A stretch of DNA of 64,000 nucleotides from Parerythrobacter lacustris (GTDB lineage Bacteria; Pseudomonadota; Alphaproteobacteria; Sphingomonadales; Sphingomonadaceae), in the NCBI RefSeq assembly GCF_024626475.1, contig NZ_JANKHH010000005.1, positions 186,001 through 250,000 on the forward strand, read 5' to 3'. This document shows positions 9,796 through 19,500 of the stretch, in pieces (position 1 is the first letter of the stretch; every line of letters starts with the position of its first letter). Both the position numbers and the translations under genes were made by a program. The notes under the pieces were generated by a model that saw only the letters and a program-made list of their open reading frames with translations, did no database searches and had not been told where the DNA came from.

Positions 9796-10599
9796 TCAGG
9801 CCAGCTCCAGCTGCGGTGCACCGCGCTTCTCGGGAAGCCTGAGATGCAGTCCGGCCAGCAATGCGCGCATTTCCTGCCGGGCGACCAGATGGCTGGTGCC
9901 CAGCTCGCCCAGGTGGCCCTTGTCGAGCAGGGTCAGCCCGCTGGGAAAAAGCTCGCGATAGACCACGCGTTCGCTGAGGCCCTTCACCACCCGGAAGCCC
10001 GCGCGCTTGCTCAGCTCGTTGAGCGCCTTCTCGATCCGCATCTGGTTGCGCGCCTCGGTGTGGCCCGAGCGGTTGCGCACGACGACCCAGTCGATTTCCT
10101 TGCGCTGCTGCATCGCGCGCGCCTTGCGGGTTTCCCAGATCAGTTCGGCATAGAAGCTGAGGCGGCGGACCTTGAAAGTCTCCGCATCGACCTGCCCGAT
10201 CAGGTCGAAATCGACGAAGCTGTCATTGAGCGGGGTGACCAGCGTATCCGCCCCGGTCGCCGCGTGGCGGGCGAATTCGTCGTCGCGTCCGGGCGTATCA
10301 AGGATGAGAAAATCGGCATCTTCGCCGATCCGTGCCAACTCGGCATTGAGCTGATCGGTCGTGTCGCCGCGAAATACCTCGCACCGCGCAGTGGGCAGAT
10401 CGATCCCGCGCCGTTGCAGCGTTTCGACCCGGTTCTCGAAATAGCGATGCATCGTGCGCTGGCGCGGATCGAGATCGAGCGCGGCGACCCTCGCACCGTG
10501 ATAGGCCAGCGCGACGGCGACATGCACCGCGGTGGTCGACTTGCCCGTGCCGCCCTTCTCGTTGGCGAAGGTAATCCGGTGCGGGCGGGTCTCGGTCAC
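9796..10599 (-). CDS. mipZ: Division-plane positioning ATPase MipZ
   Basis: MipZ is a ParA/MinD-type ATPase that forms gradients from the cell poles through ParB and prevents FtsZ assembly away from midcell in alphaproteobacteria. The deviant Walker A is EKGGTGKST (residues 14-22), and the LDLDPRQRT motif and the VTPLNDSFVDFDLIG segment are characteristic of MipZ rather than of plasmid ParA. The GTG at 10599 is chosen because AGAGGAAG precedes it and it gives 267 residues, close to the usual length; the longer frame reads into the panC promoter. Divergent from panC, with an 85-base gap. Confidence 0.9.
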   Translation of the reverse strand: MTETRPHRITFANEKGGTGKSTTAVHVAVALAYHGARVAALDLDPRQRTMHRYFENRVETLQRRGIDLPTARCEVFRGDTTDQLNAELARIGEDADFLILDTPGRDDEFARHAATGADTLVTPLNDSFVDFDLIGQVDAETFKVRRLSFYAELIWETRKARAMQQRKEIDWVVVRNRSGHTEARNQMRIEKALNELSKRAGFRVVKGLSERVVYRELFPSGLTLLDKGHLGELGTSHLVARQEMRALLAGLHLRLPEKRGAPQLELA

Positions 10600-10684
10600 G
10601 GGCAGATGCTTCCTCTGGCTTGAATGTATAGCAGGCCCATGTCTATCTGCGCCCCGCTGGGTATCTACCGGAGGGCCAGAATTC

Positions 10685-11539
10685 GTGCAAACCGTCTCCA
10701 CCCTCGAAATGTTGAGAACGGCGACCGCTGCCTTGCGCGAAGGCGGGAGGTCGCTGGCGCTGGTGCCGACGATGGGCGCGCTGCACGAGGGGCATCTGAC
10801 GCTGGTGCGCAAAGCAAAGAAGCTGGCCGACCGGGTCGCGGTGTCGATCTTCGTCAATCCGACCCAGTTCGGCCCTAACGAGGATCTCGATGCTTATCCG
10901 CGCCAGTTGGCGGAGGATTCGGCGATGCTCGAGGCCGAAGGGGCCGATTTGCTGTGGGCGCCGACGGTGGAGGCGATGTACCCGCCAGGCTTTGCCAGTT
11001 CGATCTCGGTCAATGGCGTGAGCGCAGGCTTTTGCGGGGCAGACCGCCCGGGCCATTTCGACGGGGTTGCGACGGTGGTGTGCAAGCTGTTCAACCAGGT
11101 CCGCCCCGATGTCGCGTGTTTCGGTGAGAAGGACTGGCAGCAGCTCGCGGTCATCCGCACCATGGCGCGCGATCTCGACCTTAACTTCCCGCATGTCGAT
11201 GCGATTCACGGCGTGGCGACGGTGCGCGAGGCGGACGGGCTCGCGATGTCGAGCCGCAACCGCTACCTGACGCCCGAACTGCGCGAAGCAGCGGGCATCC
11301 TGCCGCTGGCGATGAAGGAAGCCATCGCACGGATCGAGGACGGGCAGGATGTCACCCGCACGCTCGCCGCGCTGGAAGACGAATTGCTCGGCGCAGGGTT
11401 CGACCGGGTCGATTATGCCGACCTCGCCGATGCAATGACCCTCGAGGTGCTGACAGCGCGGATCGACCGCCCGATGCGATTGCTGGTCGCGGCGCGGATC
11501 GGCGGCACGCGATTAATCGACAATATGGCGGTGGTCTGA
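10685..11539 (+). CDS. panC: Pantothenate synthetase
   Basis: PanC joins beta-alanine to pantoate using ATP in the cytoplasm, the last step of pantothenate synthesis. The 284-residue product has the ATP-binding PTMGALHEGH (28-37), FVNPTQFGPNEDLDAYPR, FGEKDWQQL, and SSRNRYL motifs in the expected order. The GTG start at 10685 fits the usual family N-terminus and has GGAGGG eight bases upstream; an ATG 8 codons later is a weaker choice. panB is not adjacent. Its transcript probably ends at a hairpin inside the convergent helicase gene. Confidence 0.95.
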   Translation: MQTVSTLEMLRTATAALREGGRSLALVPTMGALHEGHLTLVRKAKKLADRVAVSIFVNPTQFGPNEDLDAYPRQLAEDSAMLEAEGADLLWAPTVEAMYPPGFASSISVNGVSAGFCGADRPGHFDGVATVVCKLFNQVRPDVACFGEKDWQQLAVIRTMARDLDLNFPHVDAIHGVATVREADGLAMSSRNRYLTPELREAAGILPLAMKEAIARIEDGQDVTRTLAALEDELLGAGFDRVDYADLADAMTLEVLTARIDRPMRLLVAARIGGTRLIDNMAVV

Positions 11540-11549
11540 AAACCTTGGT

Positions 11550-13433
11550 TCAGGCGGGCTTTTTGGGCCCGCCTTTGCGATGCCCAGCTTTCCAGTTCCC
11601 GGCCTTGAAGGGCTTGGCGCCCGGCTTCGCGTCTTTCGCGCCTGATGGTTTGCGGTCGCCGCGCGGGGTGCCGCCTTCGGCCATGCGGTCGCGCTTGCCA
11701 GGGCGTTCCGGGCGGTCGCTGCGGGGCGGGCGCTCGGTGCGGCCCGATGCATTGTCGTGGCGCGGTTTGCCGGTGAAGGGCTTGCGATCGCCGCCCTTGC
11801 GATTCTCGCGCGCCTGTATGCGCGGCCCTTCGTCGGAGCGTTCGATGAATACCGGGCGCTCTTGGTCTTCCGAGGCGAAGGTGCGCTGGATCGCGTCTTC
11901 GACCTTGGCGGCAATCGTGGCGGGGATCTGGAAAAACGTCTCCTCCCCGCCGATCCGGATCGCGCCGATCTCGTTACGCGTCACATGGCCACGCCGGCAG
12001 ATCAACGGCAGGATCCAGCGCGGATCGGCATTGTGCCGACGGCCGATATCCATCCGGAACCACACCGTATCCTCGAAGCCCGGGCGATGGCGTTCGCTCT
12101 GCGCAGCCTTGCGCGCTTCGGGCGTATTCTCCATCAGCTCTTCGGGCTGCGGCATCCGCGACCGGTGTGCCTGCACCAGCATGGCGGCAATGTCTTCCGC
12201 GCTCTTTTCGGCCATCAGCGTTGTGGCGAGCGCGCGATCTTCGTCCTCGATCTCGACCGGAGCGAGCAGGGCTGCGAGCAGCCGGTCGCGATCCTGCTGG
12301 CGGATGTCCTTGGGCGATGGGGCATCGACCCATTGGGCCTCGATCCTGGCGCCGCGGAGCATGGTCTCGATCCGCCGGCGGCGCGGAAACGGCACGAGGA
12401 TCACTGCCGTGCCCTTTTTGCCTGCACGGCCGGTCCGGCCGGACCGATGCTGGAGGGCTTCCGCATCGCGCGGGACCTCGACATGGATGACCAGACTGAG
12501 CGACGGCAAGTCGATCCCGCGTGCGGCGACGTCGGTCGCAACGCACACCCGGGCGCGGCGGTCGCGCAACGCCTGCATCGCCTGATTGCGTTCCGACTGG
12601 GAATGCTCGCCGGACAGGGCCACCACCGCGAAGCCCCGTTCCTGCAGGGTCGCATGCAAGCGCCGCACCGCATCGCGCGTGGCGCAAAACAGGATCGCGG
12701 TTTCCGCTTCATGAAAGCGCAGCAGGTTGACGACCGCGTTCTCGATCTCCGACGGAGCGACAGCCACCGCCTGATAGTCAATATCGCCGTGCCCGCGCGT
12801 CTCGCCCACGGTCGAGATGCGCATCGCTTCGCGCTGGTACCGTTTTGCCAGCGCAACGATCGGCTTGGGCATAGTGGCGGAGAACAGCAACGTCCGGCGT
12901 CCTTCGGGCATCGCATCGAGCAGTTCCTCAAGATCCTCGCGGAAGCCCATGTCGAGCATCTCGTCGGCCTCGTCGAGCACGACGGCCCTGAGCGCCGAGA
13001 GGTCGAGCGCACCGCGCTCGAGGTGATCGCGCAGGCGACCAGGCGTGCCGACCACGATCTGCGCCCCGCCGCGCAGGTTGCGACGTTCCTTCGAGGCATC
13101 CATCCCGCCAACACAGGTCGCAATCCGGGCGCCCGACTTGGCGTAGAGCCAAGCCAGTTCGCGGCTCACCTGCAGCGCCAGTTCGCGTGTCGGGGCGATC
13201 ACCAGCGCCAACGGCGCGACGCCGAACGGCACGGTGCCGTCAGGCGCGAGAAGCTGACCGGCAATCGCCAGACCGAAGGCGACGGTCTTGCCCGACCCGG
13301 TCTGGGCGGAGACGATCAGGTCACGCCCTGCCGCCTGCGGTTCGATAACGGCGGTCTGGACTTCGGTCAGTTGGTCATAGCCGCGTTCGGCCAATGCTGC
13401 GCCAAGGACTGGCGGCAATTCGGGAAAATTCAT
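11550..13433 (-). CDS. DEAD-box ATP-dependent RNA helicase
   Basis: A 627-residue RNA helicase for RNA structure remodelling, probably in ribosome assembly or cold adaptation. Motifs: AQTGSGKT (43-50), PTRELA (81-86), the DEAD box (154-157), SAT and HRSGRTGRAG in motif VI. After the helicase core comes a DbpA-type RNA-binding domain (about 450-540) and a long basic, Gly/Pro/Lys/Arg-rich tail, as in the DeaD/CsdA and DbpA groups. The ATG at 13433 is used because homology begins there; 38 extra upstream codons look unlike a DEAD-box N-terminus. Its 3' end overlaps a hairpin that may terminate panC. Confidence 0.9.
   Translation of the reverse strand: MNFPELPPVLGAALAERGYDQLTEVQTAVIEPQAAGRDLIVSAQTGSGKTVAFGLAIAGQLLAPDGTVPFGVAPLALVIAPTRELALQVSRELAWLYAKSGARIATCVGGMDASKERRNLRGGAQIVVGTPGRLRDHLERGALDLSALRAVVLDEADEMLDMGFREDLEELLDAMPEGRRTLLFSATMPKPIVALAKRYQREAMRISTVGETRGHGDIDYQAVAVAPSEIENAVVNLLRFHEAETAILFCATRDAVRRLHATLQERGFAVVALSGEHSQSERNQAMQALRDRRARVCVATDVAARGIDLPSLSLVIHVEVPRDAEALQHRSGRTGRAGKKGTAVILVPFPRRRRIETMLRGARIEAQWVDAPSPKDIRQQDRDRLLAALLAPVEIEDEDRALATTLMAEKSAEDIAAMLVQAHRSRMPQPEELMENTPEARKAAQSERHRPGFEDTVWFRMDIGRRHNADPRWILPLICRRGHVTRNEIGAIRIGGEETFFQIPATIAAKVEDAIQRTFASEDQERPVFIERSDEGPRIQARENRKGGDRKPFTGKPRHDNASGRTERPPRSDRPERPGKRDRMAEGGTPRGDRKPSGAKDAKPGAKPFKAGNWKAGHRKGGPKKPA
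11553..11576 (+). terminator. Probable panC terminator inside the helicase coding end
   Basis: GGCGGGC (11553-11559) and GCCCGCC (11567-11573) form a perfect 7-bp stem with a 7-base loop, followed by TTT. It starts 14 bases after the panC stop but lies within the last codons of the convergent helicase gene. The short T run makes efficiency uncertain. Confidence 0.45.
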
Positions 13434-13804
13434 CGATCTCGCAATGTTCTGATGCCTGCTGTTGCGCAGGTGATGGGCCGCATAGGGCGGCATGAGTGTG
13501 TCATCATACACCAGTTGTGTCGCTTTGGCTCGCGTTTTTTTGTGCACCTGCGAAGGGGCGCAAAGCTGAACGGCCGAGTAACCGGCCTGTCGCCCAAGTC
13601 GGGGACATGCAGCGCGCCGTTGCGGCGTCTATCTGCCCCTTGCCGGAGGGGCGCGCTTCGTGCCCTTCGGGTCGCAACGGGTCGGGCATGCCCTCCCCCC
13701 AACGGCTGGCATGTCCGGCCTATCGCTCATCACTCTCCCCCTCATGATGGCGAGCGGCCAGCGGGACGGCGACGTTTCAAACAAGCGCGCCGTCCCGCCA
13801 AGGC
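13434..13804. other. Intergenic region between helicase and nadV
   Basis: A 371-base gap between two minus-strand genes. It should hold the helicase promoter and the end of the nadM-nadV transcript. The only strong structure is the 11-bp hairpin at 13761-13798. Short reading frames here have no RBS or family signal. Confidence 0.4.
13761..13798 (-). terminator. Strong hairpin just after nadV
   Basis: GCGGGACGGCG (13761-13771) is perfectly complementary to CGCCGTCCCGC (13788-13798), an 11-bp stem with a 16-base loop, 6 bases beyond the nadV stop on the minus strand. No T run follows, so it may protect the mRNA 3' end or act with Rho rather than be a classical terminator. Confidence 0.5.
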
Positions 13805-15193
13805 TCAACCCTGCGGCCAGCTGCGCGCGCGCAAGTCATCGAAGCTATGGCGGACCAGTAGCTCCCCATTGCGCCACACCGGCCGCAGCAGGTCAGCATC
13901 GGGATCGACCGCGTCGAGCCGCCTCGCCACCAGCCGCCCGTTCTCCTTGATCACCGCCTGCCGTCCGGCCTTCGACGCCTTGCCGGGATCGGTTGCCGGG
14001 TCCTTCATCACATCGTGCCACACGCCGCACGCATCGCGCATCGCATTGGCCTTCATCGCGAAGCGCAGCGTGTCGCGATCGACCTGCTGCAGCAGCCCGC
14101 CGCCCATGCCGAAGGCGATGTTGTCGATCGCGAAGCCATCTGCGACCAGCCGTGCCACCAGCCGCGCGATGCTGCCTGCATTCATCCCGTCGCCCTGGAT
14201 CACCCTGACGTGGGGGTCGAGCACGCGGTAACCCTTGGCATTGGTCGTGCCGCCGAAGATATCCCACAGTCGCGCGAGCGTGCGCGCCGGGGTTTCGACC
14301 GGATCGCCACTGTCGGGCCGCACCACCAGCGTACCTTTACGGCTCAGCACCTTGTCCTTCAGGCTGCCGCCCCAGATGTTCGCCACCGCCGCATCCAGAT
14401 CGTAGCTGTCCGAAACGACCGCCACCAGCGCGCCCTCGCCGTCGAAGCTATCGAGCATGTTCTCGTAGGCCGCGGCCTCGCGCGCCTGGCCCCAGCTGGT
14501 CATCGTGCTGTGCTCGGCCGCAGGGATCGAAAATCCGGGCATCTCTGCACCGTAATAGCGCCGCGCCGCCATGATCCCTTCGAGCGTGTCGGTGCCGCTG
14601 AAATTGACCAGATGCGCCATTCCGCCGAGCGCGGCGCTTTCGCCGCTCGATACGCCGCGCGCGCCGAAATCGTGCAGCTTGAACGGCAATTGTCCCGCAG
14701 GATCGTCGCTCGTCTTCTCGAGTCCCGCCGCAATCACGCTTTTGCACTTGCGGCTGAGCGTGCCGACCGTGGTCGGGTACCACACCGCGCGCAGCAAGGC
14801 CGTCTCGATGAAGGTCGCGAGCCACGGCATCCGCTCGTCGGTGTTGACCACCTGAAACAGCGGGACCGAAGTGGGGACCATGCGCCCTTCTTCCAGCGCG
14901 CTGACCTCGACCGGGAGGTAGCCGCCGTGTTCGCGCACGATCAGGTCCCAGCCCTCGCGGTTGAACGGTACGCCGTGCGCGGCGCAGATCGCTGCGGCCT
15001 CCTCAACATGGCTCGCGGTCACCGCTGTGCCGAGATAGTCGATCAGGAAGGGCTGCAGGCCGAGGAACAGCACCTCGTCGGCGAAGTCGTTGGCACGGCT
15101 TTCGCCATAGGAGCTGATCGCCCGCGCTTCGGGCGGATATTGCAGGAAGTGGCTGTGCTTGTAGCTGTCAGTCGCCAGAATGGGGTTTTGCAT
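13805..15193 (-). CDS. nadV: Nicotinamide phosphoribosyltransferase
   Basis: NadV/NAMPT converts nicotinamide and PRPP to NMN, allowing direct nicotinamide salvage without deamidation. The 462-residue protein has the family N-terminus with LATDSYKHSHFLQYP (about 6-20), LHDFGARGVSS, and VVRPDSGDP in the phosphate-binding region. GAGGAG lies 8 bases before the ATG. It follows the bifunctional NMN adenylyltransferase/Nudix gene by 57 bases in the same direction; together they make NAD from nicotinamide in two steps. This pairing strongly supports the assignment to NadV rather than to nicotinate phosphoribosyltransferase. Confidence 0.92.
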   Translation of the reverse strand: MQNPILATDSYKHSHFLQYPPEARAISSYGESRANDFADEVLFLGLQPFLIDYLGTAVTASHVEEAAAICAAHGVPFNREGWDLIVREHGGYLPVEVSALEEGRMVPTSVPLFQVVNTDERMPWLATFIETALLRAVWYPTTVGTLSRKCKSVIAAGLEKTSDDPAGQLPFKLHDFGARGVSSGESAALGGMAHLVNFSGTDTLEGIMAARRYYGAEMPGFSIPAAEHSTMTSWGQAREAAAYENMLDSFDGEGALVAVVSDSYDLDAAVANIWGGSLKDKVLSRKGTLVVRPDSGDPVETPARTLARLWDIFGGTTNAKGYRVLDPHVRVIQGDGMNAGSIARLVARLVADGFAIDNIAFGMGGGLLQQVDRDTLRFAMKANAMRDACGVWHDVMKDPATDPGKASKAGRQAVIKENGRLVARRLDAVDPDADLLRPVWRNGELLVRHSFDDLRARSWPQG

Positions 15194-15250
15194 GATGTGA
15201 ACTCCTCACATTCTTCTGTCGTGCGCGGGGCTCCCCCACGCGGCTGGAAG

Positions 15251-16333
15251 TCAGATGTCGGCCATCTGCTCGATGATCGACCAGTGGTCTTCGAACAGCA
15301 TCTCGGGCCGCAATTCGCCGAGCCGATACCAGCGCGCATGCGCTGCATCGTCCCCGCCTTTCACGCCCGCCAGCTTGCGCCGTTCGGGCAGGCGGAACAG
15401 GAAGGCATGGGTAATGATCCGGCCGCGCAGGGAACGGTTCGGTGCGTCGAACACGCGCGTCGCGCTGTCCTCGATGAAACTCGCCAGCATGGCGGGAGGG
15501 ATCTGCCCCTTGCCGTCCGAAATGCCGGTTTCCTCGCGCAGCTCGCGGATGGCGGCATCGCGAATCCGCTCGTCCTTGCCGACGAAGCCACCCGGCAGGG
15601 CGAGCAGGCCCTTGCCCGGCAATCGTCCGCGTTCGACCAGCAGGATGTGACCGGCCTGAATGACCACCGCATCAGCGGTGACGAAGGGCCCTTCGCCCCA
15701 CTCGGCCGGATAGGCGTCGAGATATTCGCGTTCGGCCAGCAGGCGGCGGAAATCCTCGCCCTTGGCGAATGCCTCGAGCTGATCGGCAACCGGTTTAGAC
15801 AGGATCGCATGCGGCACATCGGGAATGCGGCGGAAAAAGCGGTCACGCACGTCGGTCGCGCTGAAGGTCAAGTTCTCCGCCTCCAGCTGGATCGAATCCC
15901 ATTCGGGAAACAGCTTGAGGTAATAGCTCGAATTGTCCTTGCCGTAGCCGGCGAGCGCGATGCGGAAATCGCGCGTGCCGTTGGCGGTAAAGCCTTCGGG
16001 ATTGCCGTCGCGTAGCACGATGGCGTTGACCTTGCGCTGCACCTCGGTGACCCAGGCGGTGTCCGAATAGAGATGATCGTCGAGCGGCTCGACGATCAGC
16101 CGCCCCTGCGCCGCCTCGTAAGCGAACGACGCGCGCAGCATGTGCTCGCGTTCGGCATAGGTGAAGGGGTTGCGCGGATCGCGCGCGACATTGGCCGAAC
16201 CGACCAGCACGATCAGCTTGCCGACGCGGTCGAGCGAATCGCGAATGATGTGTTCATGTCCGGCGTGGAGCGGCTGGAAGCGTCCGATGAAGACGCCATA
16301 GTCGGCCTTTTGGCCCTGTAGCTTGCTTGCCAT
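15251..16333 (-). CDS. nadM: Bifunctional NMN adenylyltransferase/Nudix hydrolase
   Basis: A 360-residue two-domain enzyme. The N-terminal nucleotidyltransferase domain has GRFQPLHAGH (17-26), the ATP-binding signature, and would make NAD from NMN and ATP. The C-terminal Nudix domain has a full Nudix box (248-271; GGF, RELREETGI) and probably hydrolyses ADP-ribose, as in characterised NadM-Nudix fusions. The ATG at 16333 has GGGAG upstream; an earlier in-frame start would not fit the family N-terminus. It leads the nadM-nadV pair, and a 7-bp inverted repeat at 16396-16415 lies upstream, between it and the divergent amidohydrolase gene. Confidence 0.92.
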   Translation of the reverse strand: MASKLQGQKADYGVFIGRFQPLHAGHEHIIRDSLDRVGKLIVLVGSANVARDPRNPFTYAEREHMLRASFAYEAAQGRLIVEPLDDHLYSDTAWVTEVQRKVNAIVLRDGNPEGFTANGTRDFRIALAGYGKDNSSYYLKLFPEWDSIQLEAENLTFSATDVRDRFFRRIPDVPHAILSKPVADQLEAFAKGEDFRRLLAEREYLDAYPAEWGEGPFVTADAVVIQAGHILLVERGRLPGKGLLALPGGFVGKDERIRDAAIRELREETGISDGKGQIPPAMLASFIEDSATRVFDAPNRSLRGRIITHAFLFRLPERRKLAGVKGGDDAAHARWYRLGELRPEMLFEDHWSIIEQMADI

Positions 16334-16395
16334 GATCGAGACTCCCTCGATTGATGTATCGCCGACGGACTCCCCGGCGGCTGGATGAATGATGC

Positions 16396-16415
16396 GACCG
16401 CAATTGCCTGCGGTC
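16396..16415. promoter_or_regulatory. Candidate operator in the nadM/amidohydrolase divergent region
   Basis: GACCGCA (16396-16402) and TGCGGTC (16409-16415) are a perfect inverted repeat with a 6-base spacer. It lies 63 bases upstream of the nadM start and 121 upstream of the amidohydrolase start. The symmetry fits a dimeric regulator, but none can be named. Confidence 0.35.
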
Positions 16416-16535
16416 AAATGCAAGTTTCGCAGCCATCTGTTGCGTTCCGGTAAACCGCGCATCCGGGCCGACGAGGGGCAATGGACGCGGCGGCGGATGC
16501 TGCTTACAACCTCTCGCATCTTTGGGGAGTTTGCC

Positions 16536-19500
16536 ATGAAATCCACCGTCGCCTCGGTCCTCGCCGTCCTTTTCGTCGCCCCCGCCGCCTATGCGCAGGA
16601 CACCCAGGACCCGCCGGTCGAGGAGACCGAAGCGCCCGAGAACGAGGCGCGCAATCCCGAGCAGCAGCCCGCCGAACTGCCCGACCCGGGTCCGGGCAGC
16701 GCCGATGCCGCCGACAGCGATACCGGGGACGACAGCAAGTGGGACGTCAACGCCCCGCGCGGCGCGACGATGAGCCAGGTCGCGATCGATGTCGACGAAG
16801 GCAGCTGGATGGATGTCGACGTCAGCCCCGACGGGCGCATGCTCGCTTTCTCGTTGCTGGGCGATATCTACACCATGCCGATTTCGGGCGGCACGCCGAC
16901 CCGCATCGCCGAAGGGCTGGCATGGGAAGTCCACCCGCGCTTCTCGCCCGACGGCACGCGCATCGCCTTCACCTCCGACCGCGCGGGCGGCGAGAACATC
17001 TGGCTGATGGATGCGAATGGCGAGAATAAGCAGCAGCTGACCAAGGAAAGCTTCCGTCTGCTCAACCAGCCGAGCTGGAGCCCCGACGGGCGGTTCATCG
17101 CGGCGAAGAAGCATTTCACCACCGGCCGCTCACTCGGCACGGGCGAGGTGTGGCTGTATCACGTCTCCGGTGGCGGCGGGGTCAAGCTGGTCAAGCGCCC
17201 CAACGAACAACACCAGAAGGAACTGGGCGAGCCGACCTACGCGCCCGACGGCAGCGCGATCTTCTACACCCGCAACAACACCGGCGGGCCGATCTTCGAA
17301 TATGCGCAGGATTCGAACGCCGGCATCTTCCAGATCGCCCGTTACGACGTCGACAGCGGGGAAATCACCGAAGCGGTCGGCGGCTATGGCGGCGCTGTGC
17401 GCCCGACCCCGTCGCCCGACGGCAAGAGCATCGCCTTCGTGCGGCGGAGCGAGGACCGCTCGCAGCTGTGGGTCAAGGACTTCGCCAGCGGCAAGGAGCG
17501 GATGCTGCGCGACGGGCTCGACATGGACGTTCAGGAGACCTGGGCGGTGACCGGGGTCTATCCCAACATGGACTGGACGCCTGACAGCAAGGAAGTGGTC
17601 TACTGGTCGGGCGGCAAGCTCAACCGTACCGATGCAACGAACGGCGCGACACGCGACATCCCCTTCCGCGTAAGCGACACTCGCGGCGTCGCCGATGCGC
17701 CGCATCCGCAGATCGCCGTCGCACCTGACAGCTTCACCACCAGCATCCCCAAATTCGCTACTGTCTCGCCGGATGGCAAGCAGGTGGTGTTCGAGACGCT
17801 CGGCAAGCTCTACCTCAAGCCGACCGATGGTGGCGCGGCGCGGCGGCTGACCTCGGGCGATGCGATCGAGGCCTTTCCCGCCTGGTCGCGCGACGGCAGC
17901 CGGATCGCCTACGTTCGCTGGACCGACGAGGGGCTGGGCGAGATCGTCACCACCGCCGCGCGCGGCGGATCGGCGAGCGCGGTGACCACCCAGCCGGGGC
18001 ACTACCGCAATCCGCAATTCTCGCCCGACGGCAGGACCATCGTGTTCGAAAAGGGCGCGGGCGGCTTCCTGACCTCGCCCGACTATTCCGAAAACCCCGG
18101 CGTCTACCGCGTTCCGGCGAGCGGCGGGGAGCCCGAGCTGGTCGCGCGCGATGGCGGTTCGCCGCAGTTCGGCGCGACGAACGACCGGATCTTCATGCTC
18201 GAGGGCGGGGACGGTCTGAGCCTCGTCTCGACCGACTTCAACGGGCAGGACAAGCGCACCCATGCCAGCGGCGAGCTGGTCAACGACTACCGTATCTCGC
18301 CCGACGGGCGATACCTCGCCTTCCGCCAGAATTACGAGGTCTTCGCCATGCCGCTGGTGCCCGGCGGGGCCGAGCTGTCGGTCGACAAGGCGGGCGGGCC
18401 GCTGCCGGTCACCCGCGCGAGCAAAGGCGGCGCAGACTACATCGGCTGGTCGAAGGACGGCGCGAGCCTCAACTGGAGCATTGGCCCAACGCTCTTCACC
18501 GTCTCGACCGCCGACCTATTCACCGCTTCGCCCGATGCGAAGAGCGGCTTCACCCCGCCGACCGAGGGCCTGTCGCTCGCGATGAGCCAGCGCGCAGCCA
18601 AGCCATCCGGCACGGTGGTGCTGAGCGGGGCGAAGGTGCTGACCATGTCCGGCGCGGGCGCAGGGGCGATCGAGCAGGGCATGATCGTGATCGACGGCGA
18701 CCGGATCGCCGGCGTCTATGACATGACGACATCGCGCATTGCCCTGCCGGCGGGCGCGAAGGTCATCGATATGACCGGCAAGACGATTATGCCCGGGTTG
18801 GTCGATGCGCATGCCCACGGACCCTACGGCGTGAGCGATGTGGTGCCGCAGCAAAGCTGGTCGCTGGTCCAGCAGCTCGCGCTCGGCACCACCACGATGC
18901 ACGATCCCTCGTCGCAGGCGAGCCAGGTCTTCGCGGCCTCGGAACGCCAGCGTGCGGGCACGCTGCTCGCCCCCCGGCTGTTCTCGACCGGGGAGATCAT
19001 CTATGGGGCCAAGGCCGCCGGGGTCTATGCCGAGATCGAATCCTACGAGGACGCGCTGGCGCATGTCCGCCGGATCAAGGTGCAGGGCGGCTTCTCGGTC
19101 AAGAACTACAACCAGCCGCGCCGCGAACAGCGCCAGATGGTGGTGCGCGCCGCGGCAGCGGAGAATATGCTGGTGGTGGCCGAGGGCGGTTCGCTGTTCG
19201 GGATGGACATGAACCTGGTCGCCGACGGCAATTCGACGATCGAGCATAATGTCCCGGTCGACGTGTTCTACGACGACATGGTGCAGTTCTTCAGCCAGTC
19301 GAATTCGAATTACACGCCGACGCTGGTGGTGACTTACGGCGGCCTCGCGGGCGACCCCTACTGGCGGCAGGCCACCGACGTCTGGCAGAATCCGCTGATG
19401 GTCCACACGCCGCCCAAGATGCTGCTCGCCGAGACCGGGCGGCGCATCAAGGCCCCCGACTGGGCCTTCGTCGACGACAACAATGCGCGCGAGGCGAAGA

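Noticed and set aside
14015-16015. 666-residue plus-strand frame
   Set aside because: It lies opposite nadV and nadM, both with full motifs; no ribosome site or family signal.
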